Shown here in pieces: positions 33,056-41,625 of a DNA stretch of 64,000 bases (positions are counted from its first letter, which is position 1; the number at the start of each line of letters is the position of its first letter). The position numbers were made by a program, and so were the translations under genes. The DNA is from Actinacidiphila rubida (lineage in GTDB: Bacteria > Actinomycetota > Actinomycetes > Streptomycetales > Streptomycetaceae): assembly GCF_900110255.1 (NCBI RefSeq), contig NZ_FODD01000023.1, positions 1-64,000 of the forward strand. Direction: 5' to 3'. Under the pieces are notes generated by a model. It saw only the letters and a list, made by a program, of their open reading frames with translations. It had not been told where the DNA came from and made no database searches.

Positions 33056-34060
33056 ATGACGGTCACGGACGAGGGGGTCGCGGCGTTCCTCGCGCGGGCC
33101 GCGGAGGCCGGCGCGCGGGGCACCGGCGGTCCCGTGCGGGAGGTGACCGCGCTGACCGGCGGCACCTACAACGCCCTGTACACGGTCGAACTCGGCGGCG
33201 GCGAGCGGCTGGTGCTCAAGGTGCCGCCGCCCGCGGACCGTCCGCGCCTGCGCTACGAGGCGGAACTGCTGTGCGGCGAGGCCCTGTTCTACCGTTCGGC
33301 GGCCGCGGCGGGAGTGCCCGCGCCGCGGGTCGTGCACGCCGAGACCGCCGAAGGCCCGGGCCGCGAGCCGTTCCTGCTGATGACCCACGTGCCCGGGGTG
33401 CCGTGGTGGGAGGTCGCCGAGCGGATGGCGGACGCCGAGCGCGAGCGCCTGCGCGGTGACCTGGGCGCGCTGGTGGCCCGACTGCACACGGTGACCGGGC
33501 CGGGCTTCGGCTACCCGGCGCCGTCGGCCGGCCCGCCCGCCGCGCGCTGGGCCGGCGCGTTCGCCGCGATGACCGGGGCGGTGCTGGACGACGCCGAACG
33601 GTACGGCGCGTGGCTGCCGTTCCCGGTGCCCGTGGTGCGGGCCCGCCTCGCCGCCGCCGCGGACGTGCTGGACGCGGTGGACGTGCCCGCGCTGGTGCAC
33701 TTCGACCTGTGGCCCGGGAACGTGCTGATCGACGGACCCGTGGGCAGCCGCACGATCAGCGGGCTGATCGACGGGGAGCGGATGATGTGGGGCGATCCGC
33801 TGGCGGACTTCGCCTCGCTCTCGCTGTTCGTCGGCGACGCCGAGCGCGACACGGCGTTCCTGGCCGGGTACCGGGCGGGCGGCGGGACCGCGGAGCTCGA
33901 CGGACCCGCGCTGCGGCGGATCGCGCTGTACCGCTGCTACCTGTACCTGATCATGCTGGTCGAGGTGGTGCCGCGCGGTTACGGGCCCGAACGGGTCGCC
34001 TGGGCGCGGGAGTACGTCGGCCCCCGGCTGGCGGCGGCGCTGGAGGGCGCGGCCGGCTGA
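33056..34060 (+). CDS. aminoglycoside/choline-kinase-like phosphotransferase
   Basis: 334 residues. ATG preceded by GGAGGGGCGGG. Kinase-like APH fold: Gly-rich TGGTYNALY, Lys in LVLKVPP, the catalytic HFDLWPGN (Brenner-type HxDxxxxN) and metal-binding IDGE. Members phosphorylate aminoglycosides, choline, fructosamines or macrolides. Acquired resistance is unlikely to be inferred from this alone; a metabolic kinase is as plausible. No resistance or biosynthesis genes adjoin. Confidence 0.85.
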   Translation: MTVTDEGVAAFLARAAEAGARGTGGPVREVTALTGGTYNALYTVELGGGERLVLKVPPPADRPRLRYEAELLCGEALFYRSAAAAGVPAPRVVHAETAEGPGREPFLLMTHVPGVPWWEVAERMADAERERLRGDLGALVARLHTVTGPGFGYPAPSAGPPAARWAGAFAAMTGAVLDDAERYGAWLPFPVPVVRARLAAAADVLDAVDVPALVHFDLWPGNVLIDGPVGSRTISGLIDGERMMWGDPLADFASLSLFVGDAERDTAFLAGYRAGGGTAELDGPALRRIALYRCYLYLIMLVEVVPRGYGPERVAWAREYVGPRLAAALEGAAG

Positions 34061-34159
34061 CCGGCGGCTGCCCGGATCCCTGCCCGGAGCGCTCTTCGGA
34101 CGGCGCTCCCCTCCGGTCGCAAGCCGCTGTCCGTCCGGCCCCGTAGACGCCCCTGAGGG

Positions 34160-34182
34160 CCCGCCACGGCGCCCGTGGCGGG
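34160..34182 (+). terminator. terminator after APH-type kinase
   Basis: CCCGCCACGG and CCGTGGCGGG, perfect 10-base stem, three-base loop, followed by TTT. Confidence 0.75.
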
Positions 34183-34586
34183 TTTCGGCCATCGCCCTCG
34201 GCGACGCCGCTCCACCGGGCGCGTACGGCTCCGTCCGCCGCGACCTGCCGCCGACCTGTCCGGACGTGGCGTCAGGGACGTCGGACGGCGGGAGCGGGCC
34301 GCCCATGGAGCGCTGAGAGCGCGATCACCCTGGCCGGTTCTCGCCTCCTGCCCGTGCGGCTCTGGGAGGATTCGAGCGCGGCCAGCGCGGGCCGGTCACC
34401 TTCCGGGATCGCGTATCCCCAGGCATGACACGGACCCGGCCGGCGCGCTCCAGGACACCTGGACCGTCCGCCGTCGTACGGATGTGCCCGCCGCGCAACC
34501 CCCGGCTGAGGCGGGGTCCCGGGCGTCGTGCGACCTGACAGCGCCCGCGGCCGGCGGCCTCCTTCCCCTCGGGGGTGACCACACAG

Positions 34587-34615
34587 GGCGGCGGTGGAGG
34601 TGGACCACCGCCGCC
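34587..34615 (-). terminator. terminator after fabH-like gene
   Basis: GGCGGCGGTGG and CCACCGCCGCC, perfect 11-base stem with a seven-base loop, 49 bases beyond the minus-strand stop. Confidence 0.65.
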
Positions 34616-34663
34616 TCGTGCCGGCCGGGAGCGCGGACGCCCCGGCCCGGCCGTGCCGTCCCG

Positions 34664-35665
34664 TCAGGGCAGGACCGCGGTGACCGCCGCGTACGACAGC
34701 CCCGCGCCGTAGCCGAGCAGCAGAGCCGTGCCGCCCGAGACGGCGGCTCCCGAGGACAGCACCTGGTCCATGGCCATCGGGATGGAGGCGCCCGAGGTGT
34801 TGCCGCTGGTGACGATGTCCTTGGCGACGGTCACATGGGCGGGCAGGCCCATGGCGCGGGTCATGCTGTCGATGATGCGGACGTTGGCCTGGTGCGGGAT
34901 GAAGGCGTCGAGCTCCTCGGGCGCCACGCCCGCCGCCCGGAGCGCCTGCCCGGCGACCTTGGACATCTCGTACACCGCCCAGCGGAACACCCGCTGGCCG
35001 TCCTGCCGGAGCGCGGGGAACGGGTGCCCGGGGTCCTTCTTCAGGGTGTCCCACGGCACGCTCTGCCGGATCGCGTCGGCCTGCGACCCGTCGGCGCCCC
35101 ACACCACCGGCCCGATGCCCGGCGTCTCGGAGGGACCGACGACCACCGCGCCGGCGCCGTCGCCGAAGATGAAGGCGGTCGAACGGTCGGTCAGGTCGAG
35201 GATGTCCGACATGCGTTCCACGCCCACCACCAGGACGTGGCCGCCGCGGGCCCGCACCGCGTCCGAGGCCAGCACCACGCCGTGCACGAATCCGGCGCAG
35301 CCCGCGGAGACGTCGAAGCCCGGGGCGCCCGTCGCACCGATCCGGTGCGCGATCTCGGTGGCGATGGCCGGGGTCTGCATGAGGTGGGTGAAGGTCGCCG
35401 CGATGACACAGGTGATGTCGCCGGGCGTCAGGCCCGCGGCCGCGATCGCCTTGCTCGCGGCCTGTTCGGCCATCACGCCCAGCGTCTCGTCCGGTTCGGC
35501 CCAGCGGCGCGACACGATGCCGGTGCGCGAGCGGATCCATTCGTCGGACGAGTCGATGTGGCGGCACACCTCGGTGTTGTCCACGACGCGGCGGGGACGG
35601 TACGCGCCGACCCCGAGGATCCGGGTGTACGGGGCGCCTGCGGGCGGGGCGAACTCAGCTTTCAT
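34664..35665 (-). CDS. fabH: beta-ketoacyl-ACP synthase III
   Basis: 333 residues. Condensing-enzyme triad visible: Cys in DVSAGCAGF, His in IPHQANVRI, Asn in SGNTSGASIP. It joins an acyl-CoA starter to malonyl-ACP. The start at 35665 aligns with characterised Streptomyces FabH proteins (KAEFAPPAGAPYTRILGVG). An in-frame ATG at 35752 has a stronger ribosome site (GAAGGGAGAG) and would add a 29-residue proline-rich tail. No acpP, fabD or fabF is adjacent, so this is an extra copy outside the main fatty-acid cluster, perhaps for an alternative starter unit. Confidence 0.9.
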   Translation of the reverse strand: MKAEFAPPAGAPYTRILGVGAYRPRRVVDNTEVCRHIDSSDEWIRSRTGIVSRRWAEPDETLGVMAEQAASKAIAAAGLTPGDITCVIAATFTHLMQTPAIATEIAHRIGATGAPGFDVSAGCAGFVHGVVLASDAVRARGGHVLVVGVERMSDILDLTDRSTAFIFGDGAGAVVVGPSETPGIGPVVWGADGSQADAIRQSVPWDTLKKDPGHPFPALRQDGQRVFRWAVYEMSKVAGQALRAAGVAPEELDAFIPHQANVRIIDSMTRAMGLPAHVTVAKDIVTSGNTSGASIPMAMDQVLSSGAAVSGGTALLLGYGAGLSYAAVTAVLP

Positions 35666-35874
35666 GGGAGCCTTTCGGGCGTGGATCCGGGCGCGGGGAG
35701 GCTCGCCGGCGGCGGCCGGCGGCCGCTTCGGTGCGGGTGTCCCCGGATGCATGATCTCTCCCTTCGGCGCGATTCGGGCGCCGGATCGCCCTTTGTTCGG
35801 CGGGTGAGCCGCGGATTCGTGCGCGGACAGCCGTGCGCGCGGCCGGAAACGCCGTCACCCGGGCCCTCGCGAAC

Positions 35875-35934
35875 GCCGTCGGAAAGCCGTCGGAAACAGC
35901 CGGAAACAGCCGGAAAGCAGCCGGAAGCGGCCGG
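35875..35934 (+). repeat. degenerate 9-11-base tandem repeat array
   Basis: Units GCCGTCGGAAA, GCCGTCGGAAACA, GCCGGAAACA, GCCGGAAAGCA, GCCGGAAGCG follow one another, all with a GGAA core. Could be clustered regulator sites or slippage product. Confidence 0.6.
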
Positions 35935-35958
35935 ACCCGCGGTCAGGCGGCACCGCAC

Positions 35959-35984
35959 GGCGTGCGGCAGCGGCGTGCGGCAGC
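35959..35984 (+). repeat. 13-base tandem duplication
   Basis: GGCGTGCGGCAGC occurs twice in immediate succession with no mismatch, then a partial third copy. Confidence 0.6.
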
Positions 35985-36109
35985 GGCGCTACGCGGCGCG
36001 GGCGGCAACTTCCCTCCCGGCCCATTGCCAACTCCCGCGTCCGACGTCACTTTGGTGCCGTCCTCATCGGTCCCGCGGGTCCGGCACCCGCGGTCGGAAA
36101 GGAATCGAT

Positions 36110-36595
36110 GTGCCTCGCAGACCTCTCGCACTCCTGACGGCGGCCGCCGCCGTCGCGGCCGCCGTGCTCGGCGCGGCCCTCCCCGCGGCGGCGTCCACCC
36201 CGCCCGCCACGGGCACGCCGCCCGCCTGCTCGGGCGGCGCCGGGCTGACCGGCCTGTCCTTCGACCCGGCGCAGATCGCGCCCGGCCAGACCTCCACGGC
36301 CACCGCGACGGCCGTCAACTGCACGCAGACCACGCAGCAGGGCTCCGAGACCTGGCAGGCCTCCTGGACGTCGGCCGCCGGCACGGGCCTGCCCGCCGGC
36401 TGCCCGGTCCTCGACCCGCTCGTCCGCCAGGTGGCGCTGGCGCCCGGCGCGGTCGTCCTCACCTCGACCGGCTACCTGGTCCTCCCCGGCTGCACCGCGA
36501 GCGGCCTGCACCTGACGGTGACGCTGCGCCTGACGTCGGGACAGGTCTCCGTCCGCGCCGCGGATCTGGCCATCCTGTCGCCCGCACCTGCCTGA
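36110..36595 (+). CDS. small secreted protein of unknown function
   Basis: 161 residues from GTG after AAAGGA. Signal peptide about 1-29 (AAA-rich, PAAAS). The mature part has four Cys (in ACSGG, VNCTQ, AGCPV, LPGCTA), probably two disulphides, and beta-rich Thr/Ala sequence (PGQTSTATATAVNC) like an Ig/CBM-type sandwich. I do not recognise a family. It sits just before a sugar transporter operon but is separated from it by a strong terminator. Confidence 0.75.
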   Translation: MPRRPLALLTAAAAVAAAVLGAALPAAASTPPATGTPPACSGGAGLTGLSFDPAQIAPGQTSTATATAVNCTQTTQQGSETWQASWTSAAGTGLPAGCPVLDPLVRQVALAPGAVVLTSTGYLVLPGCTASGLHLTVTLRLTSGQVSVRAADLAILSPAPA

Positions 36596-36620
36596 ACCGC
36601 ACATCGGCGCACCCGTCCGA

Positions 36621-36664
36621 ACCGGCCGCCACTCCCCCTCGACGTGAGGGGAGTGGCGGCCGGT
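36621..36664 (+). terminator. terminator after small secreted protein
   Basis: Perfect 17-base stem, 36621-36637 with 36648-36664 (ACCGGCCGCCACTCCCC and its complement), ten-base loop, followed by ACGTTT. Confidence 0.8.
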
Positions 36665-36763
36665 ACGTTTGTGCTTCGGTCACGGACCAGGTCCCTGACG
36701 GAAGCAAACATGTTCCAACACAGGCGGCACATCACGGTCCGGCAACTCATCCGGATCAGGGCG

Positions 36764-36792
36764 TTGACGACCTTGTGCATGTGGCGTAGAAC
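36764..36792 (+). promoter_or_regulatory. promoter of sugar ABC operon
   Basis: TTGACG (36764-36769), 17-base spacer, TAGAAC (36787-36792). Confidence 0.55.
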
Positions 36793-36931
36793 TACCCCTG
36801 CAGTTGCGATGGCGTTTCATCTTGGTGACTTCTGTTGGAAACGGATCGGTGCTGGAGCCGCCAGAAACCTCCGCTCCGCCAGAGCATTCGCCTTCGGCCC
36901 CCTGATACGCCCACACACACATGGAGGCACC

Positions 36932-38290
36932 ATGTCGGACGTCGAGTCGTCGGGAAGCAACACGCAGGGACTCAGCTCCCCGACGCGCAGGAACCTGCTG
37001 CGAGGAGCGGCCGGAGCGGCGGGCCTCGCCGCGGTCTCCGGGGGCCTGCTGACGGCCTGCAGCAGCTCCAGCAGCTCGGACGACAAGAAGAAGTCCGGTT
37101 CCACGCCGGTCGCCGGCAGCACCGTGACGTTCGGGTCGAACTACTCCGACCCGGCGGCCAAGTCCGCGTTCGCCGCGCTGACCACCGCCGCCGCCGCGTC
37201 GACCAAGGCGAAGATCAACGTCAACACGGTCGACCACAACACGTTCCAGCAGAACATCACCAGCTACCTGCAGGGCACCCCGGACGACCTGTTCACCTGG
37301 TTCGCCGGCTACCGCATGCAGTACTTCGCGGCCCAGGGCCTGGCCGAGCCGATCGACGACGTCTGGGAGACGATCGGCAGCAGCTTCGGCCCCGCCGCCA
37401 AGCAGCTCTCCACTGGCCTGGACGGCCACCAGTACCTGGTGCCGATCTACAACTACCCGTGGGTCGTCTTCTACAACAAGAGCGTCTTCCAGGCCAAGGG
37501 CTACACCGTCCCGACCACCTGGGACCAGTACGTGCAGCTGGCCAAGAAGATGAAGTCGGACGGCATCATCCCGATCGCGTTCGCGGACAAGGACGGCTGG
37601 CCCGCGCTCGGCACGTTCGACATCCTGAACATGCGGATCAACGGGTACGACTACCACATCAAGCTGATGAAGCACGAGATCCCCTGGACCGACCAGGGCG
37701 TGCACACGGTCTTCCAGCACTGGGCCGAGCTGATGCCCTACCTGCAGACCGGTGCCAACGGGCGCATCTGGCAGGACGCGGCCAAGGCGCTGGAGGCCAA
37801 GCAGGCCGGCATGATGTTCCAGGGCACCAACCAGGTCGCCGCGCAGTACGTGTCGGACAAGGCCAACCTGGACGACCTGGACTTCTTCGTCTTCCCCGAG
37901 ATCAACCCGCAGTGGGGCCAGGACTACATGGACGCCCCCACCGACGGCTTCATGCTCAGCAAGAAGGCGAAGAACCCCGACGCCGCCAAGGCGATCCTGA
38001 AGTACATCGGCACCGGCGCCGCCGAGTCCGAGTACCTCAAGACCGACCAGTGGGACGTCGGCCTGGTCAACGGCCTCCAGGTGCCGACGTACAACGCGAT
38101 CCAGAAGAAGTCGGTGGCGGAGATCGCCAAGTGCAAGTCGGTGGCCCAGTTCATGGACCGCGACTCCGACCCGGCGATGGCGAACGCGATGATCTCGATC
38201 ATCCAGAAGTTCATCGACGACCCGAGCACGGGCAACATCGCGACGCTGCAGAAGAGCGCGGAGTCCCAGGCGAAGGCGATCTACTCCTGA
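36932..38290 (+). CDS. sugar ABC transporter substrate-binding lipoprotein
   Basis: 452 residues. Twin-arginine type signal (TRRNLLRGAAGAAGL) ending in the lipobox LTAC|S, so exported folded and lipid-anchored. Family-1 extracellular solute-binding protein with EPIDDVWE, NYPWVVFYNKS, PTTWDQYVQLAKKM and FQGTNQVAAQY blocks. It captures an oligosaccharide for the two permeases that follow; its stop overlaps the first permease start (TGATG). RBS GGAGG six bases before ATG. Ligand not predictable. Confidence 0.92.
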   Translation: MSDVESSGSNTQGLSSPTRRNLLRGAAGAAGLAAVSGGLLTACSSSSSSDDKKKSGSTPVAGSTVTFGSNYSDPAAKSAFAALTTAAAASTKAKINVNTVDHNTFQQNITSYLQGTPDDLFTWFAGYRMQYFAAQGLAEPIDDVWETIGSSFGPAAKQLSTGLDGHQYLVPIYNYPWVVFYNKSVFQAKGYTVPTTWDQYVQLAKKMKSDGIIPIAFADKDGWPALGTFDILNMRINGYDYHIKLMKHEIPWTDQGVHTVFQHWAELMPYLQTGANGRIWQDAAKALEAKQAGMMFQGTNQVAAQYVSDKANLDDLDFFVFPEINPQWGQDYMDAPTDGFMLSKKAKNPDAAKAILKYIGTGAAESEYLKTDQWDVGLVNGLQVPTYNAIQKKSVAEIAKCKSVAQFMDRDSDPAMANAMISIIQKFIDDPSTGNIATLQKSAESQAKAIYS

Positions 38291-39297
38291 TGAGTTCCGC
38301 CTCCCAGGCGCACGACCCGGCGGCGGCGGGGGCCAGGACCAAGGTCCCGGCCCGCCGCCGCCGGCGCATGCGCAAGATGACCACCCGCGACCGGATCGTG
38401 GTCGCGCTGCTCCTCGGCATACCCCTGCTGCTCGACCTGGCCTTCGTGTGGTTCCCGGCGATCGGCACCGTGCTGCTGTCGTTCACCAAGTGGAACGGCG
38501 TGGGCAGCCTGCACACCAAGTCCTGCGTGCCCAACATGCCGTCGATCCTCAACAACGGCTGCGTCTACGGCGTGCAGAACTACCATCAGGCCGCCACGAT
38601 CTACCCGGAGTTCTGGCCGGCGGTCCGGCACAACCTGATCTGGCTGGCCGTGTTCGTGGTGATCGCCACGCCGCTGGGCATGCTGTTCGCGGTGCTCATC
38701 GACCGCGGCATCCGCGGCAGCCGGATGTACCAGAGCATCCTGTTCCTGCCGGTCATGCTGTCGCTGGCGCTGGTCGGCATCATCTGGGAGTTCGTCTACT
38801 CCCAGAACTACGGCCTGATCAACACCGTCATCGGCCGCAACGGCAATGACAACGCCATCGACTGGCTCGGCAATCCACACCTGAACCTGTGGGCGGTGCT
38901 GCTCGAGGCGACCTGGCGGCAGGCCGGGTACGTGATGGTGCTCTACCTGGCCGGGCTCAAGGCCGTCGACCCGTCGCTCCGCGAGGCGGCGCTGGTGGAC
39001 GGCGCGAACGCCTGGCAGACCTTCTGGAAGATCGTCTTCCCGGTGATGCGGCCGATCAACATCGTGATCATGGTCGTCACCGTCATCGAGTCGCTGCGGG
39101 CCTTCGACCTGGTGTACATCACCAACAAGGGCATCAACGGACTCGAACTGCTGTCGGTCCTGGTGACGACGAACATCGTCGGCGAGACCCAGCGGGTCGG
39201 CTTCGGCTCGGCGCTGGGCGTGGTGCTGCTGGTCATCTCCCTCGTGCCCATCAGCATCTTCCTCTACCAGACCTTCCGCCGGGAGGAATCATCATGA
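38290..39297 (+). CDS. sugar ABC transporter permease (MalF-type)
   Basis: 335 residues, six membrane segments after a basic cytoplasmic tail (ARRRRRMRK). EAALVDGANAWQTFWKIVFP is the EAA loop that docks the ATPase. A Cys-containing extracellular loop (KSCVPNM...NNGCV) lies between the first two segments and may form a disulphide. Start overlaps the preceding stop by one base. Confidence 0.92.
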   Translation: MSSASQAHDPAAAGARTKVPARRRRRMRKMTTRDRIVVALLLGIPLLLDLAFVWFPAIGTVLLSFTKWNGVGSLHTKSCVPNMPSILNNGCVYGVQNYHQAATIYPEFWPAVRHNLIWLAVFVVIATPLGMLFAVLIDRGIRGSRMYQSILFLPVMLSLALVGIIWEFVYSQNYGLINTVIGRNGNDNAIDWLGNPHLNLWAVLLEATWRQAGYVMVLYLAGLKAVDPSLREAALVDGANAWQTFWKIVFPVMRPINIVIMVVTVIESLRAFDLVYITNKGINGLELLSVLVTTNIVGETQRVGFGSALGVVLLVISLVPISIFLYQTFRREESS

Positions 39298-40214
39298 GCG
39301 CCGAGACCCTGCCTCGGATCGACGCCCCCGCCCGGCCCGCCTCGGGCCCGGGCACCAAGTCCAGGCCGTGGGGCCAGATCGCCTCCCAGGTGTTCCTGAT
39401 CGTCGCCTCCGTGCTGTGGCTGCTGCCGATCGCGTTCGCCCTCTACGTGGCGATCCGGCCGTACTCCGACACGCGCAAGTACGGCTACGTGTCGATGCCG
39501 CACCACATCACGTTCGACAACTTCCGTGAAGCATGGACCCAGTCGGACATGCTGCACTTCTTCTGGAACTCGGTACTCATCACGGTCCCCGCGGTGATCA
39601 TCGTGCTGTGCCTGGCGTCGGGTGTCGCCTTCGTGCTGACCCGGGTCAACGTCAAGGTCAACATCGCGCTGCTGATCGTCTTCACGGCCGGCAACCTGCT
39701 GCCGCAGCAGGTCATCATCACCCCGCTGTACCGGATCTACCTGAAGATCACGCTGCCGCACTTCCTGTCCAGCAGCGGCCTGATGTACAACTCGATCTTC
39801 GGCCTGATCGTCATCAACGTGGCCTTCCAGCTGGGCTTCTGCGTCTTCGTGCTGAGCAACTACATGAAGTCGATCCCCGGCGAGATGTACGAGGCCGCGC
39901 TGGTGGACGGCGCCTCGCTGTGGACCCGGTTCTGGCGGCTGACGCTGCCGCTGTGCCGGCCCGCGCTCGCGGCGCTCGCCACCCTGCTCACCACGTGGAT
40001 CTACAACGACTTCTTCTGGGCCATCACACTGATGTCGTCGGGCGACAAGCGCCCCGTCACCTCGGCCCTGGCCAACCTGCAGGGCCAGTTCGTCAGCAAC
40101 CAGAACCTGATCGCGGCCGCGGCCATGATCGCGGCGGTGCCGACGCTGGTGGTCTACATCCTGCTGCAGAAGCAGTTCATCGCGGGTCTGTCGCTGGGGT
40201 CCAGCAAGGGCTGA
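39294..40214 (+). CDS. sugar ABC transporter permease (MalG-type)
   Basis: 306 residues, six membrane segments. EAA loop at EAALVDGASLWTRFWRLTLP. The ATG overlaps the previous stop (ATGA) and follows GGGAGGA. No ATPase gene lies in the operon; in Streptomyces such CUT1 systems use the shared MsiK ATPase encoded elsewhere, which is the likely partner here. Confidence 0.92.
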   Translation: MSAETLPRIDAPARPASGPGTKSRPWGQIASQVFLIVASVLWLLPIAFALYVAIRPYSDTRKYGYVSMPHHITFDNFREAWTQSDMLHFFWNSVLITVPAVIIVLCLASGVAFVLTRVNVKVNIALLIVFTAGNLLPQQVIITPLYRIYLKITLPHFLSSSGLMYNSIFGLIVINVAFQLGFCVFVLSNYMKSIPGEMYEAALVDGASLWTRFWRLTLPLCRPALAALATLLTTWIYNDFFWAITLMSSGDKRPVTSALANLQGQFVSNQNLIAAAAMIAAVPTLVVYILLQKQFIAGLSLGSSKG

Positions 40215-40235
40215 CGTGCACGGCCCCGGCTCGAC

Positions 40236-40265
40236 GGGGGCGGCGGCCTGCGGGCCGCCGCCCCC
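40236..40265 (+). terminator. terminator after sugar ABC operon
   Basis: GGGGGCGGCGGCC and GGCCGCCGCCCCC, perfect 13-base stem with a TGCG tetraloop. Confidence 0.8.
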
Positions 40266-40299
40266 GCGGGCTTTCCAGCGGCGGGTGCCGCTGTGACGA

Positions 40300-40313
40300 T
40301 GGGAGCGCTCCCA
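40300..40313. promoter_or_regulatory. CebR box, Cip1-like gene
   Basis: TGGGAGCGCTCCCA, exact match to the operator of CebR, the cellobiose-sensing LacI-type repressor. It ends 25 bases before the ATG at 40339, inside the leader. Confidence 0.9.
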
Positions 40314-40338
40314 TACCCCCCACCTCCGGAGGAGCGCC

Positions 40339-41550
40339 ATGAGACTTTCCCGACCGCACGGCCTGCTCGCCCGCTTACGGCGCCGGCCCTGGCCGCTCGT
40401 CCTGGCGGCGGTCGCCCTGATCGTGCCGGCGGCGCTGGCCGTACCCGCGAGCGGCGCCGCGGCCGGCTGCTCGGTGACCTACACGGACAACCAGTGGAGC
40501 GGCGGCTACACCGCGCAGATCCGTGTCACCAACCTCGGCGCACCACTGACCGGCTGGCAGCTGGCCTGGGCCTACGGCGGCGACCAGCAGGTCACCTCGG
40601 CGTGGAACGCCCAGGTGACGCAGACCGGCTCCCAGGTCGTCGCGGCGAACCTCGGCTACAACGGCAGCCTGGGCACCGGGGCTTCGGCCGACTTCGGCGT
40701 GCAGGGCACCTGGCACGGCTCGGATCCCGCGCCGGCCGCGTTCACCCTCAACGGGACCGCCTGCGACGGCGGCACGACCTCGCCGCCCACCTCGCCGCCG
40801 ACGACACCCCCGGCCACTCCCCCGACCACTCCCCCGAGTTCGCCGCCGAGTTCGCCGCCGGCCGACTGCGCGGGCGCGGTGATCTGCTCCGGCTTCGAGG
40901 ACCAGACCGGCACCTCGCCCGGTGGCGACTGGCAGGCCGCGGCGCCGGACTGCCAGGGCACGGGCAGCGTCTCGGTGGACTCCGCCGTCGCCCACTCCGG
41001 CACGAAGTCGCTGCGGGTGGACGGCAGGGCGGGCTACTGCAACCACGCGTTCGCGGTGAGCTCGCGGGACCTGTCGGGTGTCGGCCCGGTGGTCTACCTG
41101 CGGATTTGGGTCCGGCACACCACGGCGCTGCCCGTCTCGCACGTCGCCTTCGTCTCGATGCCGGACGCCTCGCAGGGCGGCAGGGCCCTGCGGATCGGCG
41201 GGCAGAACGGGGCTCTGCAGTGGAACCGGGAGTCCGACGACGCGACGCTGCCGGCGCAGAGCCCGGCCGGCGTGGCGCTCAGCAGCCCGCTGCCCACCGG
41301 CCGCTGGGTGTGCCTGCGGTTCGCCGTCGACACCTCGGCGCCGCACGCGGACACCTGGCTCGACGACCAGCAGGTGCCGGGGCTGCACCTGGACGGCGTG
41401 CCCACCCAGGACGTCGACCAGCAGTGGCTGAGCAGCACGGTGCCGCCGCGCCCGACGGCACTGCGGCTGGGCTGGGAGAGCTACGCCACCGGTGACGACA
41501 CGCTGTGGTTCGACGACGTGGCGGTGGGTTCGTCCCCGATCGGCTGCTGA
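40339..41550 (+). CDS. secreted CBM2 protein with Cip1-like domain
   Basis: 403 residues. ATG after GGAGGAG. Signal peptide about 1-42; family-2 cellulose-binding module (about 43-144) with the paired Cys and exposed Trp pattern (QWSGGYTAQI, GWQLAWAY, WNAQVTQTG); Thr/Pro/Ser linker (about 146-174); then a beta-jelly-roll domain (about 176-403) resembling Cip1 of cellulolytic fungi and its actinobacterial homologues (CSGFEDQTGT, GYCNHAF, GWESYATGDDTLWFDDV). Cip1 is made with cellulases; lyase or auxiliary activity has been suggested but is unsettled. A perfect CebR box upstream places it in the cellobiose regulon. Confidence 0.85.
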   Translation: MRLSRPHGLLARLRRRPWPLVLAAVALIVPAALAVPASGAAAGCSVTYTDNQWSGGYTAQIRVTNLGAPLTGWQLAWAYGGDQQVTSAWNAQVTQTGSQVVAANLGYNGSLGTGASADFGVQGTWHGSDPAPAAFTLNGTACDGGTTSPPTSPPTTPPATPPTTPPSSPPSSPPADCAGAVICSGFEDQTGTSPGGDWQAAAPDCQGTGSVSVDSAVAHSGTKSLRVDGRAGYCNHAFAVSSRDLSGVGPVVYLRIWVRHTTALPVSHVAFVSMPDASQGGRALRIGGQNGALQWNRESDDATLPAQSPAGVALSSPLPTGRWVCLRFAVDTSAPHADTWLDDQQVPGLHLDGVPTQDVDQQWLSSTVPPRPTALRLGWESYATGDDTLWFDDVAVGSSPIGC

Positions 41551-41579
41551 GGCCGCACGCGCACCCGCGGGCCGTGAAG

Positions 41580-41618
41580 GGGCCCGGACCGCCACCGCGC
41601 CGGCGGCGGCCCGGGCCC
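41580..41618. terminator. bidirectional terminator between convergent cellulose genes
   Basis: GGGCCCGGACCGCC and GGCGGCCCGGGCCC, 14-base stem with one mismatch, between the Cip1-like and expansin-like genes. Confidence 0.65.
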
Positions 41619-41625
41619 GTGCGCG

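Larger units (their letters stand above)
34061..34663. other. 603-base gap between convergent genes
   Basis: Holds two terminators at its ends (34160-34182 and 34587-34615). The central 400 bases show no ribosome site followed by a plausible start, and the open frames have shuffled arginine/proline-rich composition. It may be a decayed gene or spacer; I see nothing else in it. Confidence 0.5.
35666..36109. other. divergent intergenic region with iterated repeats
   Basis: 444 bases between fabH and a secreted-protein gene. 35875-35934 is a degenerate tandem array of about five units of GCCGGAAAC/GCCGTCGGAAA type. 35959-35984 is a perfect tandem pair of the 13-mer GGCGTGCGGCAGC. No gene or unambiguous promoter found. 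Confidence 0.5.
36596..36931. other. intergenic region before sugar ABC operon
   Basis: 336 bases. Begins with the terminator at 36621-36664. Then a promoter at 36764-36792 and a long leader of about 130 bases before the ATG at 36932. No CebR-type palindrome is present here, in contrast to the two cellulose genes downstream. Confidence 0.55.

Noticed and set aside
33056..34060. Aminoglycoside resistance gene
   Set aside because: Only the general APH kinase fold is visible; the family is metabolically diverse and no resistance or antibiotic genes are adjacent.
34190..34560. Small genes in the gap between the APH-type kinase and fabH
   Set aside because: No ribosome site before any start, no domain-like sequence, and frames on both strands look like random high-GC translation.
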